Source: Cyanodermella asteris (taxonomy: Eukaryota; Ascomycota; Lecanoromycetes; Ostropales; Stictidaceae). Taken from it: a stretch of DNA of 64,000 nt. Below, in pieces: positions 10,667 to 21,887 of this stretch. The notes under the pieces were generated by a model. That model was not told the DNA's origin, searched no databases, and saw only the letters and a program-made list of their open reading frames with translations. The DNA is taken from the NCBI GenBank assembly GCA_900618795.1, contig UYJD01000020.1:209827-273826 (forward strand), given 5' to 3'. The position numbers were made by a program, and so were the translations under genes. Numbering within the stretch: position 1 is the first letter of the stretch; each line of letters opens with the position of its first letter.

Positions 10667-11623
10667 ATGCCTCGCAGAAGCAAGAAGCAGTACCAACATT
10701 CGAAACATCAACATCTCACAACTGAAGACGGCTGGACACACGTGGTTCGCGGTCCATCAATCAAAACGGCGGCTGCCAACGACAAAGCAGAGGCTGCGGC
10801 AAATGATTCGAAGCTTCTCAGGCAGGACTACGAAAGTCTCGATGAGATGGAGGCAGGCTACAAGAAAAACAGGGAAATACTTCTCGAACATCCTGTCTTG
10901 CAAGAATTTCTCGCGAGACTCGACGCACAACTGACCAGCCATACGAATGTCGAGTGTTCCCATGTGGTCTGCCTGGGTCTGGGACATTTCAGCAAGAGTC
11001 AGCACAACTCAATGAAGCAGCTCGTGTTCCTGGAACAGATCGTCAAGGTACTGCAGCAGAGAAAAAGAATTGCCGAGCCAGTTTTCATGTACTTTCAGGA
11101 TCCGCAGTTCACCAAGCTGGACACACTGTTCCTTACGAACTCTGGCTACCATGTAATCCCATGGCCTCTGAATGGGATGGCCCAAACCATGTACGCGCCA
11201 AAGTGGTGGTACAAACGCGGCGATCTTCTACTCATGGGTCCCAAGGAACTCGCCTGCGCGTCCACCCATTTCAGCGAGTCCATGCTCCTTTTCACGCCCC
11301 ATCTTGAACTTGACACTGAATTTGAGGCTTTCATGTCCGGCCGGCCGGCCATGTATGTCGGAAATGAAATGTCATACATATTCGAATACACCTTTGACGC
11401 GTTGCAGTCACTTATAGGCACTTCTCGCGGCCAAGGATTGACTCAGAGATCTCTTGAAGAAATCACGGCACGAGCCCAGACATTGAAAGATCAATATGAT
11501 TGGCAGCCCGACGTTGAGATCACCGGCAACGATTTTCATTGGTACAACAATCTAGCATTCGGCGTTAGAAAAGTTCCTGTCGGATGGGAAGTTGACGAAG
11601 CCGCCAGAAATGCTGAGCTATAA
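10667..11623 (+). CDS. SRR1-like domain protein, probably C-terminally truncated
   Basis: 318 residues from the ATG at 10667 (MPRRSKKQ); the frame is open further upstream to 10523, but that part looks like leader. The conserved core HVVCLGLGHFS ... PVFMYFQDPQFTKLDTLFL ... SMLLFTPHLELD ... PAMYVGNEMS matches the SRR1-like domain (PF07985), named after Arabidopsis SRR1, which acts in phytochrome signalling and the circadian clock; the yeast homologue Ber1 is linked to microtubules. The fungal role is unclear. The stop comes right after DEAARNAEL. The other frame then continues AIKIREDYEEELKLWG...LGKVVDG to a stop at 11784, in tone a natural continuation, so a one-base loss at about 11613-11620 may have cut off some 55 residues. 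Confidence 0.85.
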   Translation: MPRRSKKQYQHSKHQHLTTEDGWTHVVRGPSIKTAAANDKAEAAANDSKLLRQDYESLDEMEAGYKKNREILLEHPVLQEFLARLDAQLTSHTNVECSHVVCLGLGHFSKSQHNSMKQLVFLEQIVKVLQQRKRIAEPVFMYFQDPQFTKLDTLFLTNSGYHVIPWPLNGMAQTMYAPKWWYKRGDLLLMGPKELACASTHFSESMLLFTPHLELDTEFEAFMSGRPAMYVGNEMSYIFEYTFDALQSLIGTSRGQGLTQRSLEEITARAQTLKDQYDWQPDVEITGNDFHWYNNLAFGVRKVPVGWEVDEAARNAEL

Positions 11624-11784
11624 AGATCCGGGAAGATTACGAGGAAGAACTGAAGCTCTGGGGTAGCCCAAGTGTTATCATCAGGAACCTGGTGGAGACT
11701 CATCCTGACTTGGAGCAATCCAATCCTACGGAAAGAAGCTCCAGAATTCCAGAAGACAGGCTGGGAAAAGTCGTGGATGGATGA

Positions 11785-14534
11785 CGGCGCTTGTTGAAAA
11801 TGCCGTGGGTGCTCGGAGAGGGCGAAGAAGTGCTCGCCCATTCGTCTGCACAGGCGTCACACCACTCGGTATTTGTCTTCCTGATCGGATGCTGTAGGGT
11901 CTTTTGCACAGGCTCATTTGTTGGAAAACTTGCTGAAGACAAAGTCTTTCCTCATTCACAACACAGCGTTCGGCGAGATTGACATGCGATTCTTGCAACA
12001 ACAAGCCAATAATCGACAATCGTGGTCAGCTTTCGACCAACCTTATTCGACCACTCTGAACAACGGAGAGGCATGGATCATGGCCTTGTATGCATGGCGC
12101 ATCGGCCTTCGCTCTCTAGAAGCACTGATATGAGTGTTCCGATCGACGATCGGGTCACGGACGACTTGTGCATTCCACACTGTTGGAAGATAGAGACACG
12201 TGGAAATGAAATTCAAAGCCAGAAAAGCCATGCTGGTCACTGTGAACCTGTAGAGCCACAGCATGGACCTATTCGCGCGAGAGGCATGTTAGTGGGGGGG
12301 AGGGGGTGGGCCTATGTTCCAGGATGCCTGGTACACTTGTTGATAAGATAAAGAGTGAGCACAAGCGGCGACGGACGATGAAATGCAGCGGTGGCAGGTA
12401 GGTTCAACCTTTTCAGCGCCTCAACCGATCCACATAGTACCCCTGCAACACACATGAGACACTGACCCTGCCGCTCATGCACTCGTGAAGCCGGCACGTC
12501 GCGCACAGTCAAACCAGGACCTGGACTCTTTTGCTATGCTTGGGCTGGTGTGAGGCTAGTCATCCTGACAGGGCCGAAAGAGTCGCGTAAACAGACTTGA
12601 GAGCTGATTGATAGCATTTTGAACCGCCCGGATGCAGTGCGGAGCTCCATTGCTCTTTTGTCTAGTGAGGCCATGCAAGCTCGTTCTTGCTGTTGCGGTC
12701 GGATTCGTCGCCAAGTCCGCCAATGAACCTACTTACGAATATACCCAGACGCTTCACCGCTCAAATGCGTGCCATTCGATGCACTAGAGGATCCCTCAAT
12801 GCATGTTCCAAATTTTCACAGCTGCCAGCTCTTCGACACTGTCTTGGATCCATTGAAAATGGGCTGATGCAGGGCAAGATCCAGGCATCAACATACTTCG
12901 ACACGGCGGGCTGATTCCCCGCACCTCGCACTCCGGAGTGTCCGATCGCGTCGAGACCGGCGTTGACGCGGTCGTGTGACGCCCAGTCACGCTCGAGGTG
13001 CGAACAAAAGCTTGAAGCCTTGTGTGCCGTCATATTGCAGACAGAGTTGCGAGTGACTGTATCATCTACGATGCGGTCATTTGGACGTTGTTCTCCCTCA
13101 CGTGAGCTGGACTCCAACGATCTGCTTGATCTTCTCTCAAGACTTCCGTTTGCTTCTATCGTCCGCTACGAAGTTTTTTACTCAGCCTCGCTCTCGCGTC
13201 ATCGGAAACTGCTCTCAAGTTTTAGCCTTTTCGTGTTCTTGCTTTCCGTATCTGGCTCGGGTTTTGTGCAGGTTTCGGCTGATCGACTGCCGTTCCGAAT
13301 TGGCCGGCATGTCTTATTTCTCGATAGTTCGCCCGAGATCTGAATTCCTTCTCAGACAGTTGTTATGCAAAGTAATCCGAAGATGGCCAGACGTTCGAGG
13401 CGGTGTAGACACCGAAAGAACATGCAAAGCTAGCTTCGATGATCTGACTTGGTGGTGAGCCTGACCGTTATCACGCAGCTTGCAGCGAGCACGCACAGTC
13501 GGTTGAGTCCGACCTCGAAATCTTCCGTCGTTCCAGACTGCACTGTTCGAATGGCTGCATAAGCGGCCCTGGTCAAGCTGCAGCTGCCGCCGTGAGGCGT
13601 TGAAGGCACCTGCCGTAAGCTGATTGCGACGTCCGCGAGCGCATTGGAGGAGTTCATTCGCTTGTAAGCGACTCGTTTGGCCGTTCGTGAGGTCCGGCCA
13701 GCCTTGTCTTGGGCTGGAACAGCCTGATCTCAACGCCCGGAGGTGCGGCCACGAGACTGGCCACTTGCTCACTTGGGAAACCACCGCGCCTCGATCCAGC
13801 AGTCTGTTCCAAAACTCACCAGGTCCTGGATGGGTCTTGTCTCGTGGGGTCGAACATCGCAGCGCGCGATGCCGTATACGAGTAGATGCCAGTGAGACTC
13901 TGCGCGCAGACGTGCTCACTGTCTCCATAAGTATGCAGCGATCTGCGAAAACTTCGCATCCGCGTACCCGGTCGGATCCAGCAAAGCCCCGTTCTCTATG
14001 AGGCTATTCAAGGAACGCGCAGTTCGGTCGCAGCCCGAATACCAACTGCGCGTCCTTGGTGATGCGGTTCCAGTGGTGGTTGGGTCAGCTTACAGCCTTG
14101 TTCATGGTCCGATGGATCCCTTGGCAGCGTGGCAGCGTACCATGCGCTTCAGCCCGTCTAGCTGGCAATCGCCATGCGGTGTTTTGCGACATCATTGCTC
14201 GGAGCGGCGCAGGTGGTGCGGTGCGGTGCGGTGCAGCATTCCTTCGTGTTGGTCTGACTGTGAGACTGGGGCCTGGGGCTTGGGATCCAACAGTCCAACT
14301 CAACGATTTCTCTCGTATAAGGCGTGTCAGCATCCTGTTCTTTTCCCTGCTGTTTTGCGATCTGTCTCATCGACTCTTGTGATACCCCATCTGAGCTTCA
14401 CTGCACAACATCTACGACACTTCACATATCAGCCTCGTCTGAATACCACATTATCCACCAGCTTTCTACGACCCATAATACCAGAACACGACATCTATCC
14501 ACTACACAATAATAGTTCTAGCAACACAACAGTC
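11785..14534. other. Long region without a recognised gene; leader of the 14535 gene at its right end
   Basis: Roughly 2.7 kb. Frames up to 204 codons (minus strand, 13314-13928) show no family features. A GGTGC-type short repeat (about 14215-14235) and a G-rich run (about 12290-12310) are the only simple sequence. From about 14380 to 14534 the plus strand becomes C/A/T-rich and G-poor, typical of the leader of a well-expressed fungal gene. Confidence 0.5.
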
Positions 14535-14918
14535 ATGTCTACCTACCAGCACAACTCCTTCGCCGTCGTCGACGCCGTGCCAGACGTCATGATCGACAGA
14601 GTCGACGAAGACGCATGCGGCCTCGCAACCATCGCAACCAAGACCACCACCGCCGACTTCTCAACTCTCTCAACCTTCCAACGCTCTAACCTTTCCCGAA
14701 GATACTCCGACACCGTCTCCACCATCTCCCAGTCCACCGTCTCCTCCATCGAGACACCTGAGCCCGCCAGCTTCGAAGACAACAGCGCTTCTTTCGAAGA
14801 CTACGAAGCCTTCCCTGTCGAGAGGCGGAGCATGGTTTTCGTCGGCGTCCAGGGTTCCGTTCCGCAGAGGAAGACGCGTCGTGGTGCAAAGAAGCTTTTT
14901 TTCCCTGGTCGTTGCTGA
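14535..14918 (+). CDS. Small acidic Ser/Thr-rich protein, unrecognised
   Basis: 127 residues from ATG 14535 (MSTYQHNSFAVVDAVPDVM). I do not recognise the family. The case for a real gene is the sharp change in base use at the ATG: a G-poor, CA/CT-rich leader of about 150 bases, then codons strongly biased to C in the third position through about residue 85, as seen in highly expressed mould genes. The protein is acidic and rich in Ser/Thr in the middle (STLSTFQRSNLSRRYSDTVS, then repeated SFED units) and ends in a basic tail, RKTRRGAKKLFFPGRC. There is no signal peptide or membrane segment, and most of it is probably disordered. Function unknown. Confidence 0.6.
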   Translation: MSTYQHNSFAVVDAVPDVMIDRVDEDACGLATIATKTTTADFSTLSTFQRSNLSRRYSDTVSTISQSTVSSIETPEPASFEDNSASFEDYEAFPVERRSMVFVGVQGSVPQRKTRRGAKKLFFPGRC

Positions 14919-16027
14919 ATGGCGGCGCGAGAGCGGGTCAATCTGGGGTTAATTGATCGATCGACAAGCGGCAGATGGTGACGGAACTGCACTGGCGAGT
15001 TGGTGTATATCAACGGTCTTGTACGAAGTACGAATCAGAGTGACGAGTATGCGGCATTTCACGATAGCGATGACATATACCAATTTATTTTGCGGCGTTG
15101 AAGCCTCCAGTTGGAGTGCTTCACGACTAGCTCTTTCGAACATTCGAAAAAAATTAAAAAAATCCCATTGCGCAAGACATGGACTCGCTGATGAAATGAG
15201 CCTAACGTGTGTCCGCCCGCAGAAACAAGTGGCGGTATTTTGACGGCTATCTTGTTCCCATCGTCGCCTTCTTTTCTAGAGTGCTGGTCACACTAGCTGT
15301 TTACCCCGCCAAACCAAGTCGTCTGGCCCGTGGTTCCACGCCTCCCCTCTCCGCCTATACAGCGTCGAGCCAGCCAAGCATTCGATTAGACCCAACTCAA
15401 TCGACAGTCCGCAACAACATTTGCCGATGTTGATGTATGCCGCGTCACTCGATCGTTGTGCGGAACAAAAACATGTCGTCATTGGTCATCTGCGAACAAC
15501 TCTCATGCTTGGTTCACCATCTTGACTTCAACGCAGAGTCAAATCGTGCGTTTGCACCAATACTTTGGGATACGGGTCACCTGAAAGTATCATATTTTGG
15601 AGAAGAGACTTTACGCAGCATCTTGAGCGAGTACGCTATGGTGGGGATGCACTTTACAGTTATTGGCAAACTTCTTTGTATGACCGCCGAGATCTGTCGA
15701 TTCGACAGCTGACTGTGTGTTGCCGAACTTGTCAGAGTAAGTTGGTGAATGGCTCTGCCCTTTTTGTGGACTGGTGAAATTGGCGAAGTACCTTCCTGTC
15801 TACTCATCCATCTGTATGTGTGCCTGATACCTCATCGGGATACCTGTGACGGTATCACCGCGTGTACTTGCACTATTTCATATCCTAGTCCTGAGCCAGA
15901 TACTCACCCCAGTACATAGAAGAGTACATACAGAGCCATCGATCGAAGTCGGTTGAATGAGACACCATCATCGACTCCTCCCAACCCACCACTCCCCCAT
16001 CTCGTATCCGACCCACGATAACTCTCC
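14919..16027. other. Convergent intergenic region
   Basis: Between the small protein gene and the HET gene 3' end. Short AT-rich patches (about 15145-15165) and only small, unrecognised frames. Confidence 0.5.
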
Positions 16028-18019
16028 TCAGATCCCACTCCAATGCTCCGGCCTCACCGTCCAATCCCTCGGCTCCTCGTATCCCTCCATGTTCTGAATG
16101 TCCGTGATCTGATCCGCGTTCGGCAGCTTCCTCGGACACCTTCGCCAGAAAGCCGACTCGTATCGTTCCGGCAACTCCCCTACGAGGCCGAATGTTGTTG
16201 GCATCGATGTGAACTCGCTGCCGAGCCTCCAATTGTAGTCGTTGCCGTGATGGAGCCCGGGCTGATGTGAAGTGGAGAGGATGCGTGCTATCATGTCGGT
16301 GTTGGTTCTGCTGGTGCTGAGGAGGAGGGCGAAGGTTATGCGTTCGGAAGGGGACGGGTGTGGTTCGAGGATTGTGAAGTCGGTGGCACCGTGGAGGAGG
16401 CACAGCCAGGCCATTCCAGAGGCTGGAGGAGCGGGTTTGGTCTTGGTCTTGGTGGCGAAAGGGATTGTCCAAGAGGACTTGCACGAGCAGCGGTCCGTGT
16501 CGTGTGCGGTCGTCAGTGCGTATAGTTCGTGGACGTCGCACTGCAAATTCAAGCGAGCCTTTTCCGCGTCCTTCTTGTATCTGTCTCTGATACACTGAGG
16601 GAATCCGACAAATTCTGCCCGTCCCTCCCAGAAATGCTCGCCGATCTTCACGGGTTCGACGACGCTGACGCGGCCCAGCACGATGCCTCTCACGGAGAGT
16701 ACGGCGCTGTCGTGATTGAGCTTGATGTGCATTCGAGAGATGCTGTGAAGCCTTGTGAGAGTATCGGAGTGGGTGCAAGTCGTGCCGTAATCGAGCGTCG
16801 TGTACATTTGCCTTGTCTCTTTGATGCTTGTGGCCGTCCATGTCGGGACCCAGGAGACGGCGTTCATGCGAGGTCTGAAGGCGTTGATGACCGGTCCGCC
16901 GGGGCCGTTCTTGCTGCTGTTCGCATCTTTATTTCTTTTCTGTCCTGCTGCCGAGCGGGAGAAGCGAAGCTTGAACTTTTGAAAAGACGCCGATATTGTC
17001 GACCAGTCATCCTTGTGATCCGTAGTTGAGCTATTGGACCCATCATTGCCATCATGAGCGATATCCGCAACGGCGGACGGCACTATGTCGATTTGACGCA
17101 GCCTGAGCTGACGAATGAACTTCAAGTTACCCTGTTCATTGGCTATAACCACCGTTGCCTCAGCAAGGACTTGCACGGCGCGATCTTGATACGTCGAATT
17201 GATCGGCCAGTCCAAGAGATACAAACCGCGCAAGCCAAAGATTCGGTCGTGCAACTGCGTCGCCTGCCTCGAGGCCGATCGCTGCACCACATCGCTCAGC
17301 TTGAGCATGCCGCCTTTTTGACAGTCTTCGCGTATTCGAATGATGTTCTGCATTTCGTCAAAGTCTCCCCACTGAAAAGCTTGCCAGCTCGCCCTGTATG
17401 GCCCGCAGTGGAACTGCGCTCTTTCGGCCAGGGCGATTTCTTGGAGCGTCCAGACGCGTTTGAACCAGTCGGAGCCGTTCATGAAGTCGCGCCCTTTTTT
17501 CCATGCTTCCGTGTCTCCGAGCAAAGCCGTCCGGTCGTTTCTTTGCAGGTAAGTCCAGTACCGCTCGAAAGCTTGACCGGCGACGGCGGCGCCCGTGCCT
17601 AGCCAAACGAGCACCACTGATGCGGATTTGTAAAGGTCGCCCATCAATGCCACCTGAACCGCCTTTTCGGCTTCATCTTGCTGGTTAATGCACACGGCAT
17701 CGACCCACAGGTACTTGGATCTGTCAAGGTACGATGCGAATTTCCACAGCGCATCGTGGAGATTTTGGGTCACGGATACTTCTTGCCCGTTGCAAATCAG
17801 CAGTCGGCGAGACGGAGAGGAGCCCCAAACATAGGACAGAGCAGCAAACTTGGGGCGTTTGCGGCCAGTCAAATTAAGAGAAACTGTATGAAAGGTACAT
17901 CGAATGGCGAAGTCGCGGAACTTGTCTCCCTCTTTCCCAGCTAAACAAGTGCCTTCGATCTCAATCACGCGGATAGACCCATATGAAAGCTTCTCATACA
18001 TCTTAAATTCAACGTGCAA
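16028..18019 (-). CDS. Heterokaryon incompatibility (HET) domain protein
   Basis: 663 residues, apparently one exon. The HET domain (PF06985) lies near residues 57-200: FAALSYVWGS, then the second block LWVDAVCINQQD, then VVLVWLG and DWFKRVWTLQEIALA, in the order and spacing of the family. HET proteins in moulds trigger growth arrest or cell death after fusion of incompatible strains; some HET domains are distantly related to TIR domains. The C-terminal 450 residues hold no NACHT, WD or ankyrin repeat that I can see, so partner and trigger are unknown. HET genes are usually many per genome and fast evolving. Met7 is an alternative start. Confidence 0.9.
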   Translation of the reverse strand: MHVEFKMYEKLSYGSIRVIEIEGTCLAGKEGDKFRDFAIRCTFHTVSLNLTGRKRPKFAALSYVWGSSPSRRLLICNGQEVSVTQNLHDALWKFASYLDRSKYLWVDAVCINQQDEAEKAVQVALMGDLYKSASVVLVWLGTGAAVAGQAFERYWTYLQRNDRTALLGDTEAWKKGRDFMNGSDWFKRVWTLQEIALAERAQFHCGPYRASWQAFQWGDFDEMQNIIRIREDCQKGGMLKLSDVVQRSASRQATQLHDRIFGLRGLYLLDWPINSTYQDRAVQVLAEATVVIANEQGNLKFIRQLRLRQIDIVPSAVADIAHDGNDGSNSSTTDHKDDWSTISASFQKFKLRFSRSAAGQKRNKDANSSKNGPGGPVINAFRPRMNAVSWVPTWTATSIKETRQMYTTLDYGTTCTHSDTLTRLHSISRMHIKLNHDSAVLSVRGIVLGRVSVVEPVKIGEHFWEGRAEFVGFPQCIRDRYKKDAEKARLNLQCDVHELYALTTAHDTDRCSCKSSWTIPFATKTKTKPAPPASGMAWLCLLHGATDFTILEPHPSPSERITFALLLSTSRTNTDMIARILSTSHQPGLHHGNDYNWRLGSEFTSMPTTFGLVGELPERYESAFWRRCPRKLPNADQITDIQNMEGYEEPRDWTVRPEHWSGI

Positions 18020-19071
18020 ACATCTTGGCGGACTGGAAATCAGATATAAATAGACATGTGCGAGCAGCTAGAAATGTGGGGTGGCGGAATCTAGACCTAT
18101 TCTGGCATGATCAATACGCCTTCTCACGGGCCTATTCAGTGGCCAGACCTGGTGTTGCGGGCGTATATAAAGGTTCGATAAATGAACCCCACCCGCCCGC
18201 AAGGGGGATCATCTCCTAGATCGCAACACCGGTTCGACGTTCTCTCAAATGCCACGAAGTAGCGTCATGGTGATCCCGAACTAGACACAAATAGGGCTGA
18301 GTCTGCACGGACTGTCATATGGCGATGTGCATGGAGTCTCTGCGCACCGCCGAGGGTGACCACACCAGCAGCGGAAGCGGTCTCGAGAGTAGTAGACTTG
18401 TGCAATGACTTATACCTTTTTGGGCACCGGGGTTTTTGCGTCTCACTCACAAGCTTCAGTGCTGTCTGAGCAAATGCGCAACGTTCACATATTCTCGGGC
18501 TGACACGTCCTGGTACTGCGAAATGTCGGCCCTGTCGGTCATCCGGGCACGATATGAGCAGACGCTGATTTCCGACTTTCTGACAGCCTATCGGTCGTTC
18601 GTGAGTTAGAGTTTCGAAATTTTGGAGTCATGTAATTACGACGCCATGATTGGGATTCCTGCTGGGAACCATGCTTGGTGAAGGGCACGTAAGCATTGCT
18701 TGCGGGAATCACCTGGACACTCTCGAGCACACTGGTCCACGACGCCGTAACAGAACCTTGCTGGAGGCACATACAGATAACTCATGGATTCATAATTGAG
18801 GTCGCCTCGGCCCACCAAACGCATTGGAGACCTAGCGTTACTGACAGCCTCATTCCTTTGGAACACCCGCATTCTCGGCGAAAGTCCGACAATCACGCAC
18901 ACACGACGCACCACAGCTCAACAAGGCAGGCTATTGTGCTAAGCTAACATTCGAACAATTCTGGTCGCCTGTTTCTGTTGTTTGCCACTTCGGTTTCGCC
19001 ATTTTTCATAATCTGAAGCCCCCCTTCGTGACCGTTGCCACACGAACCTTCTTTGTAAAGCCAATCAAACC
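18020..19071. other. Intergenic region, no gene recognised
   Basis: Divergent spacer between the HET and Dabb genes. A good TATA-like TATATAAAG lies at about 18164-18172 on the plus strand, but no recognisable plus-strand gene starts in the next 800 bases. Confidence 0.5.
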
Positions 19072-19638
19072 ATGACGATTGTGCATATTGGTACTACCCA
19101 TCCTATCGGTAGGATGCGTGAATGTTGCCGACTGCCATCTTCCCCTCAGTCTTCTTCGAATTCCGCGCCGAAGTGACCGATGCCCATCGAGCCCGTTTCG
19201 CGCGCGAACTGAAATCGCTCAAAGCCCTTCCTAGCGTCAAAGAAAACGGACTGATCGTCGGAGGCGCCTCGATCACAGATCCGGTTGAACGAAGCCAGGG
19301 CTTCCAGCATGCGCTACTGAGCTTTCACGAAGATCAGGCGGCCTTGGTGGAGTATCAGGCGTCGCGTGAGCATCACGAGTAAGTCGAATTTTTTTTTTTT
19401 GAGTCGCAGGCTTGCAGATTCTGAGGGTTGTGTCTGGAAGCAATTACTGATTGCCCGCATCGGCAGGGTGATTTCGAATCTGTTTTTGCCGTTCAAGGAG
19501 AATTTGGTCAGATACGATTTGAGATCGCAGATGAGGATGAGCATATGTTGGAATTTTTGTCGAGGGGGTTATCATATCAGGGCTTGCCGAGGAAGGCGTT
19601 ATAGGGCAACAAGTTTCTGTAATAAAGGAGTTCCTTAG
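19072..19638 (+). CDS. Stress-responsive alpha/beta barrel (Dabb) domain protein, C-terminal frame doubtful
   Basis: Three inferred exons: 19072-19090, 19150-19378 and 19467 onward. Introns 19091-19149 (59 bp) and 19379-19466 (88 bp) have GT-AG ends, and the second has a CTGAT branch site. Joining exon 1 gives MTIVHI+VFFEFRAEV, the classic Dabb start (PF07876), then ARELKSLKALPSV, GFQHALLSFHEDQAALVEY and HHEVISNLFLPF. Dabb proteins are small dimeric ferredoxin-like folds; some are stress-induced, others are polyketide cyclases. In exon 3 the frame reads ENLVRYD and then loses family character, ending at 19638; the neighbouring frame gives FEIADEDEHMLEFLSRG and a stop at 19604, which looks right for the fold. 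One base seems missing near 19517 in a T run. Confidence 0.75.
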
Positions 19639-20933
19639 AGCGATGCGCTCGTGGTTCTCGATCTCACATCCATATGGCTCAATCGTCAATCCTGGCATCA
19701 CATTAATTGAGGTCTTTACAATTGCATGTCCGATATACTAGAGTAAGTATCCACGTTATCGGCTAGCCAACCGGGTATCGGGCGTTCGTGGCGTTAGAAA
19801 GCAGGAAGACAGCATTCGGATACAGATTGAACAGTCTCTAAGACCGCAAGAAAGAGATTTACGGAAGATAAGATCAGAAAGACGCCTCGCATTCCATTTC
19901 TATCACATGCTTCCGTTGAATTGGTCATTCAACTGTGACAGCTTGTAGGTCGATCGGAACATATTTTCATTCGCCCGCTACTGCTTCTTCAGGGCAGACT
20001 CATTCATTTCGGTCGCCAAGAGAGCTTGCCATTGCTTCCACGCCCCATGTCAGTCCTTGCCGTCACAACCCAGACACGCAGCTTGGCTGCTCGAAATTGA
20101 TGTACCGCACTTCGGGCACTTGATAATAGTTGACATGATGCAACCTCAGTTGGGAGGCTTTCCAAAACAATTTGACAGATTCGTAGAAGAGTGGTGGGGT
20201 CAAGCACAGGTTTGATCAGAAGTGTAATCGGATATGACACAAGCAAAACAATGTGAGCATGTTCGCCAATTTATGCTCTCAATTGCAGGCACAGCGGGAC
20301 CGAGAGAATCGGAATGAGTTGTAATGTGCGTGTTGTTCTTGCAATATATCGAACCACGCAAGCGATGCGCCTCAAGGGGGACACGTTAGGCGCTCGGTTG
20401 GCTGGTGTTTTCGCGGTCATGGAAACCAATACGTGACTTCGACCTCGTGGAGAATAGTGGTAAAGCCAACAAGTCCACTGCAGCCTTGCTGTCGCCGTAT
20501 ACAGCACGAGCTCGCAAGACGTAGCTGGTGACTGGCGGTTCTGCTCGTCAATGCCCTTGCTGAGCAGGTCGTGGTTTTCACAAAATTGTTCACCCAAAAC
20601 GGCATGTGGCATTCTTTCAGTCTTCTCAACAGGATGCTGCAGTACTCTTGTTGGTCCTATGGCTGTCTGATTATGTGTCCTACATGGTGACCGCAACCTG
20701 ATGCCTGACGTGGATGCCAGCAATCGCTGTCGTGCCGAATCTTCGGCGCGGAAAAATAGCATGCCCGGTTTCTCCAATCTACCGGAAGCTGGTCTCGGAA
20801 CATCGTCTCATCTTTTCAACTTCCGGCCGTTGGATTGAACAGTCACCAACGAATCTGCTTTACAAAGCCGAGCGGTATTGAGCGCCTCGAACGAGTATCG
20901 CTTCTCACGACATATTTAACGTTGATCCAAGAC
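19639..20933. other. Convergent intergenic region
   Basis: 1.3 kb between the Dabb gene and the dehydrogenase 3' end. A 168-codon minus-strand frame (20271-20777) has no recognisable content. Confidence 0.5.
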
Positions 20934-21887
20934 TCACACGACCCGTGATGAGACTTGTTTCCCAGCAATGACATCTAGCAGAATGTGAGCGGCCATGATG
21001 CCACTTTTACTTTGGTTTTCTATAGTAGATGCGCCAACATGCGGTGTCAAAATGACGTTCTCGTTGGTCAAAAGGTCTCTGTATGCTTCAAGCGTGACCG
21101 GTTCTATCTCGGTAGAGTCCAGAGCAGCGCTCCATATGCTTTTACTGGACAGCGCGTGAGCAAGAGCGGCTTCGTCAACGATCCCACCCCTCGAGCAATT
21201 TATCAAGATTGAATTACTCCTCATTTGCTGCAGTTGTGTTTCCGAAATCATGTTGCGCGTCCCAGTGGTCAAAGGAACGTGGAGGGTCACCACGTCTCCT
21301 TTGTCGAGCAGTTCGTCCAGGTCGGAGACCCGAACATGAGGCGTTTCTTTCCAGACATCTGAGGGTGCAAAGGGGTCGTAAGCGATGATGTGACCCGACA
21401 TTGCGCCAAGCCATTTCTGAGCAACACCATGGCCGATGTTACCCATACCAACGACGCCAATGGTCTTTTCGAAAAGCGACTGCCCCAGCAGCTTGGAGCG
21501 GACTACTCTCTCGCCTCTGCGTAATAACCAGTCAAGCTCCGTGACACGGCGCGCGAGACACAGAGCCAGGCTCAAAGTCAGTTCGGCAACAGCCTCGCTG
21601 TTCATGGCCGGAGTGTTGCAAACCGCGACCCCGGCCTTCTTTGCAGCTGCAAGGTCCACATTATCCACCCCGGTACCCTGCTTGACGATCACCTTGAGTT
21701 TGGCAATGTTTGCAAAGTCCTCAGCTGTAATGCGTGATTCTGAGCGGATCAAGATACCGCCCGCTTCCGTGCGCCACTGAGCTCGTCTGGGATCGGTGTT
21801 ACGCACAATTTCAAACGGAGAATCGGTCAAAATCTTGATAGCGTAGGGATGGTATGGATCCAGAACGAAAAGCTTGGGTCCCGTCAT
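20934..21887 (-). CDS. D-isomer-specific 2-hydroxyacid dehydrogenase
   Basis: 317 residues, one exon, normal length for the family. The NAD-binding fingerprint GVVGMGNIGHG is at 144-154, followed after the second strand by YDPF, with Asp171 suggesting NAD rather than NADP preference. The catalytic set is visible: Arg233 in NCSRGGIVDE, Glu262 before Pro263, and His283 in TPHVGAST. The substrate-binding start of the domain, KQGTGVDNVD (69-78), resembles the phosphoglycerate dehydrogenase branch, but the protein lacks the C-terminal ACT/ASB domains of true serine-pathway PGDH, so the substrate is probably another 2-ketoacid. It reduces 2-oxoacids to D-2-hydroxyacids or the reverse in the cytosol. 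The damaged sugar-type transporter lies divergently 1.2 kb away, so a shared substrate is possible but unproven. Confidence 0.92.
   Translation of the reverse strand: MTGPKLFVLDPYHPYAIKILTDSPFEIVRNTDPRRAQWRTEAGGILIRSESRITAEDFANIAKLKVIVKQGTGVDNVDLAAAKKAGVAVCNTPAMNSEAVAELTLSLALCLARRVTELDWLLRRGERVVRSKLLGQSLFEKTIGVVGMGNIGHGVAQKWLGAMSGHIIAYDPFAPSDVWKETPHVRVSDLDELLDKGDVVTLHVPLTTGTRNMISETQLQQMRSNSILINCSRGGIVDEAALAHALSSKSIWSAALDSTEIEPVTLEAYRDLLTNENVILTPHVGASTIENQSKSGIMAAHILLDVIAGKQVSSRVV

Noticed and set aside
12790-12990. Minus-strand DRVNAGLDAIGHS resembling the O-methyltransferase segment DSRVRAGFDAMMG
   Set aside because: About a dozen residues only, no flanking similarity, in a region without other coding signal; could be chance.
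13314-13928. 204-codon minus-strand ORF
   Set aside because: Arg/Ser-rich, no domain, overlapped by equally long plus-strand frames; likely non-coding.
15885-16841. 318-codon ORF overlapping the HET gene 3' half
   Set aside because: Same strand, different frame, low-complexity basic composition; the HET frame is clearly the coding one.
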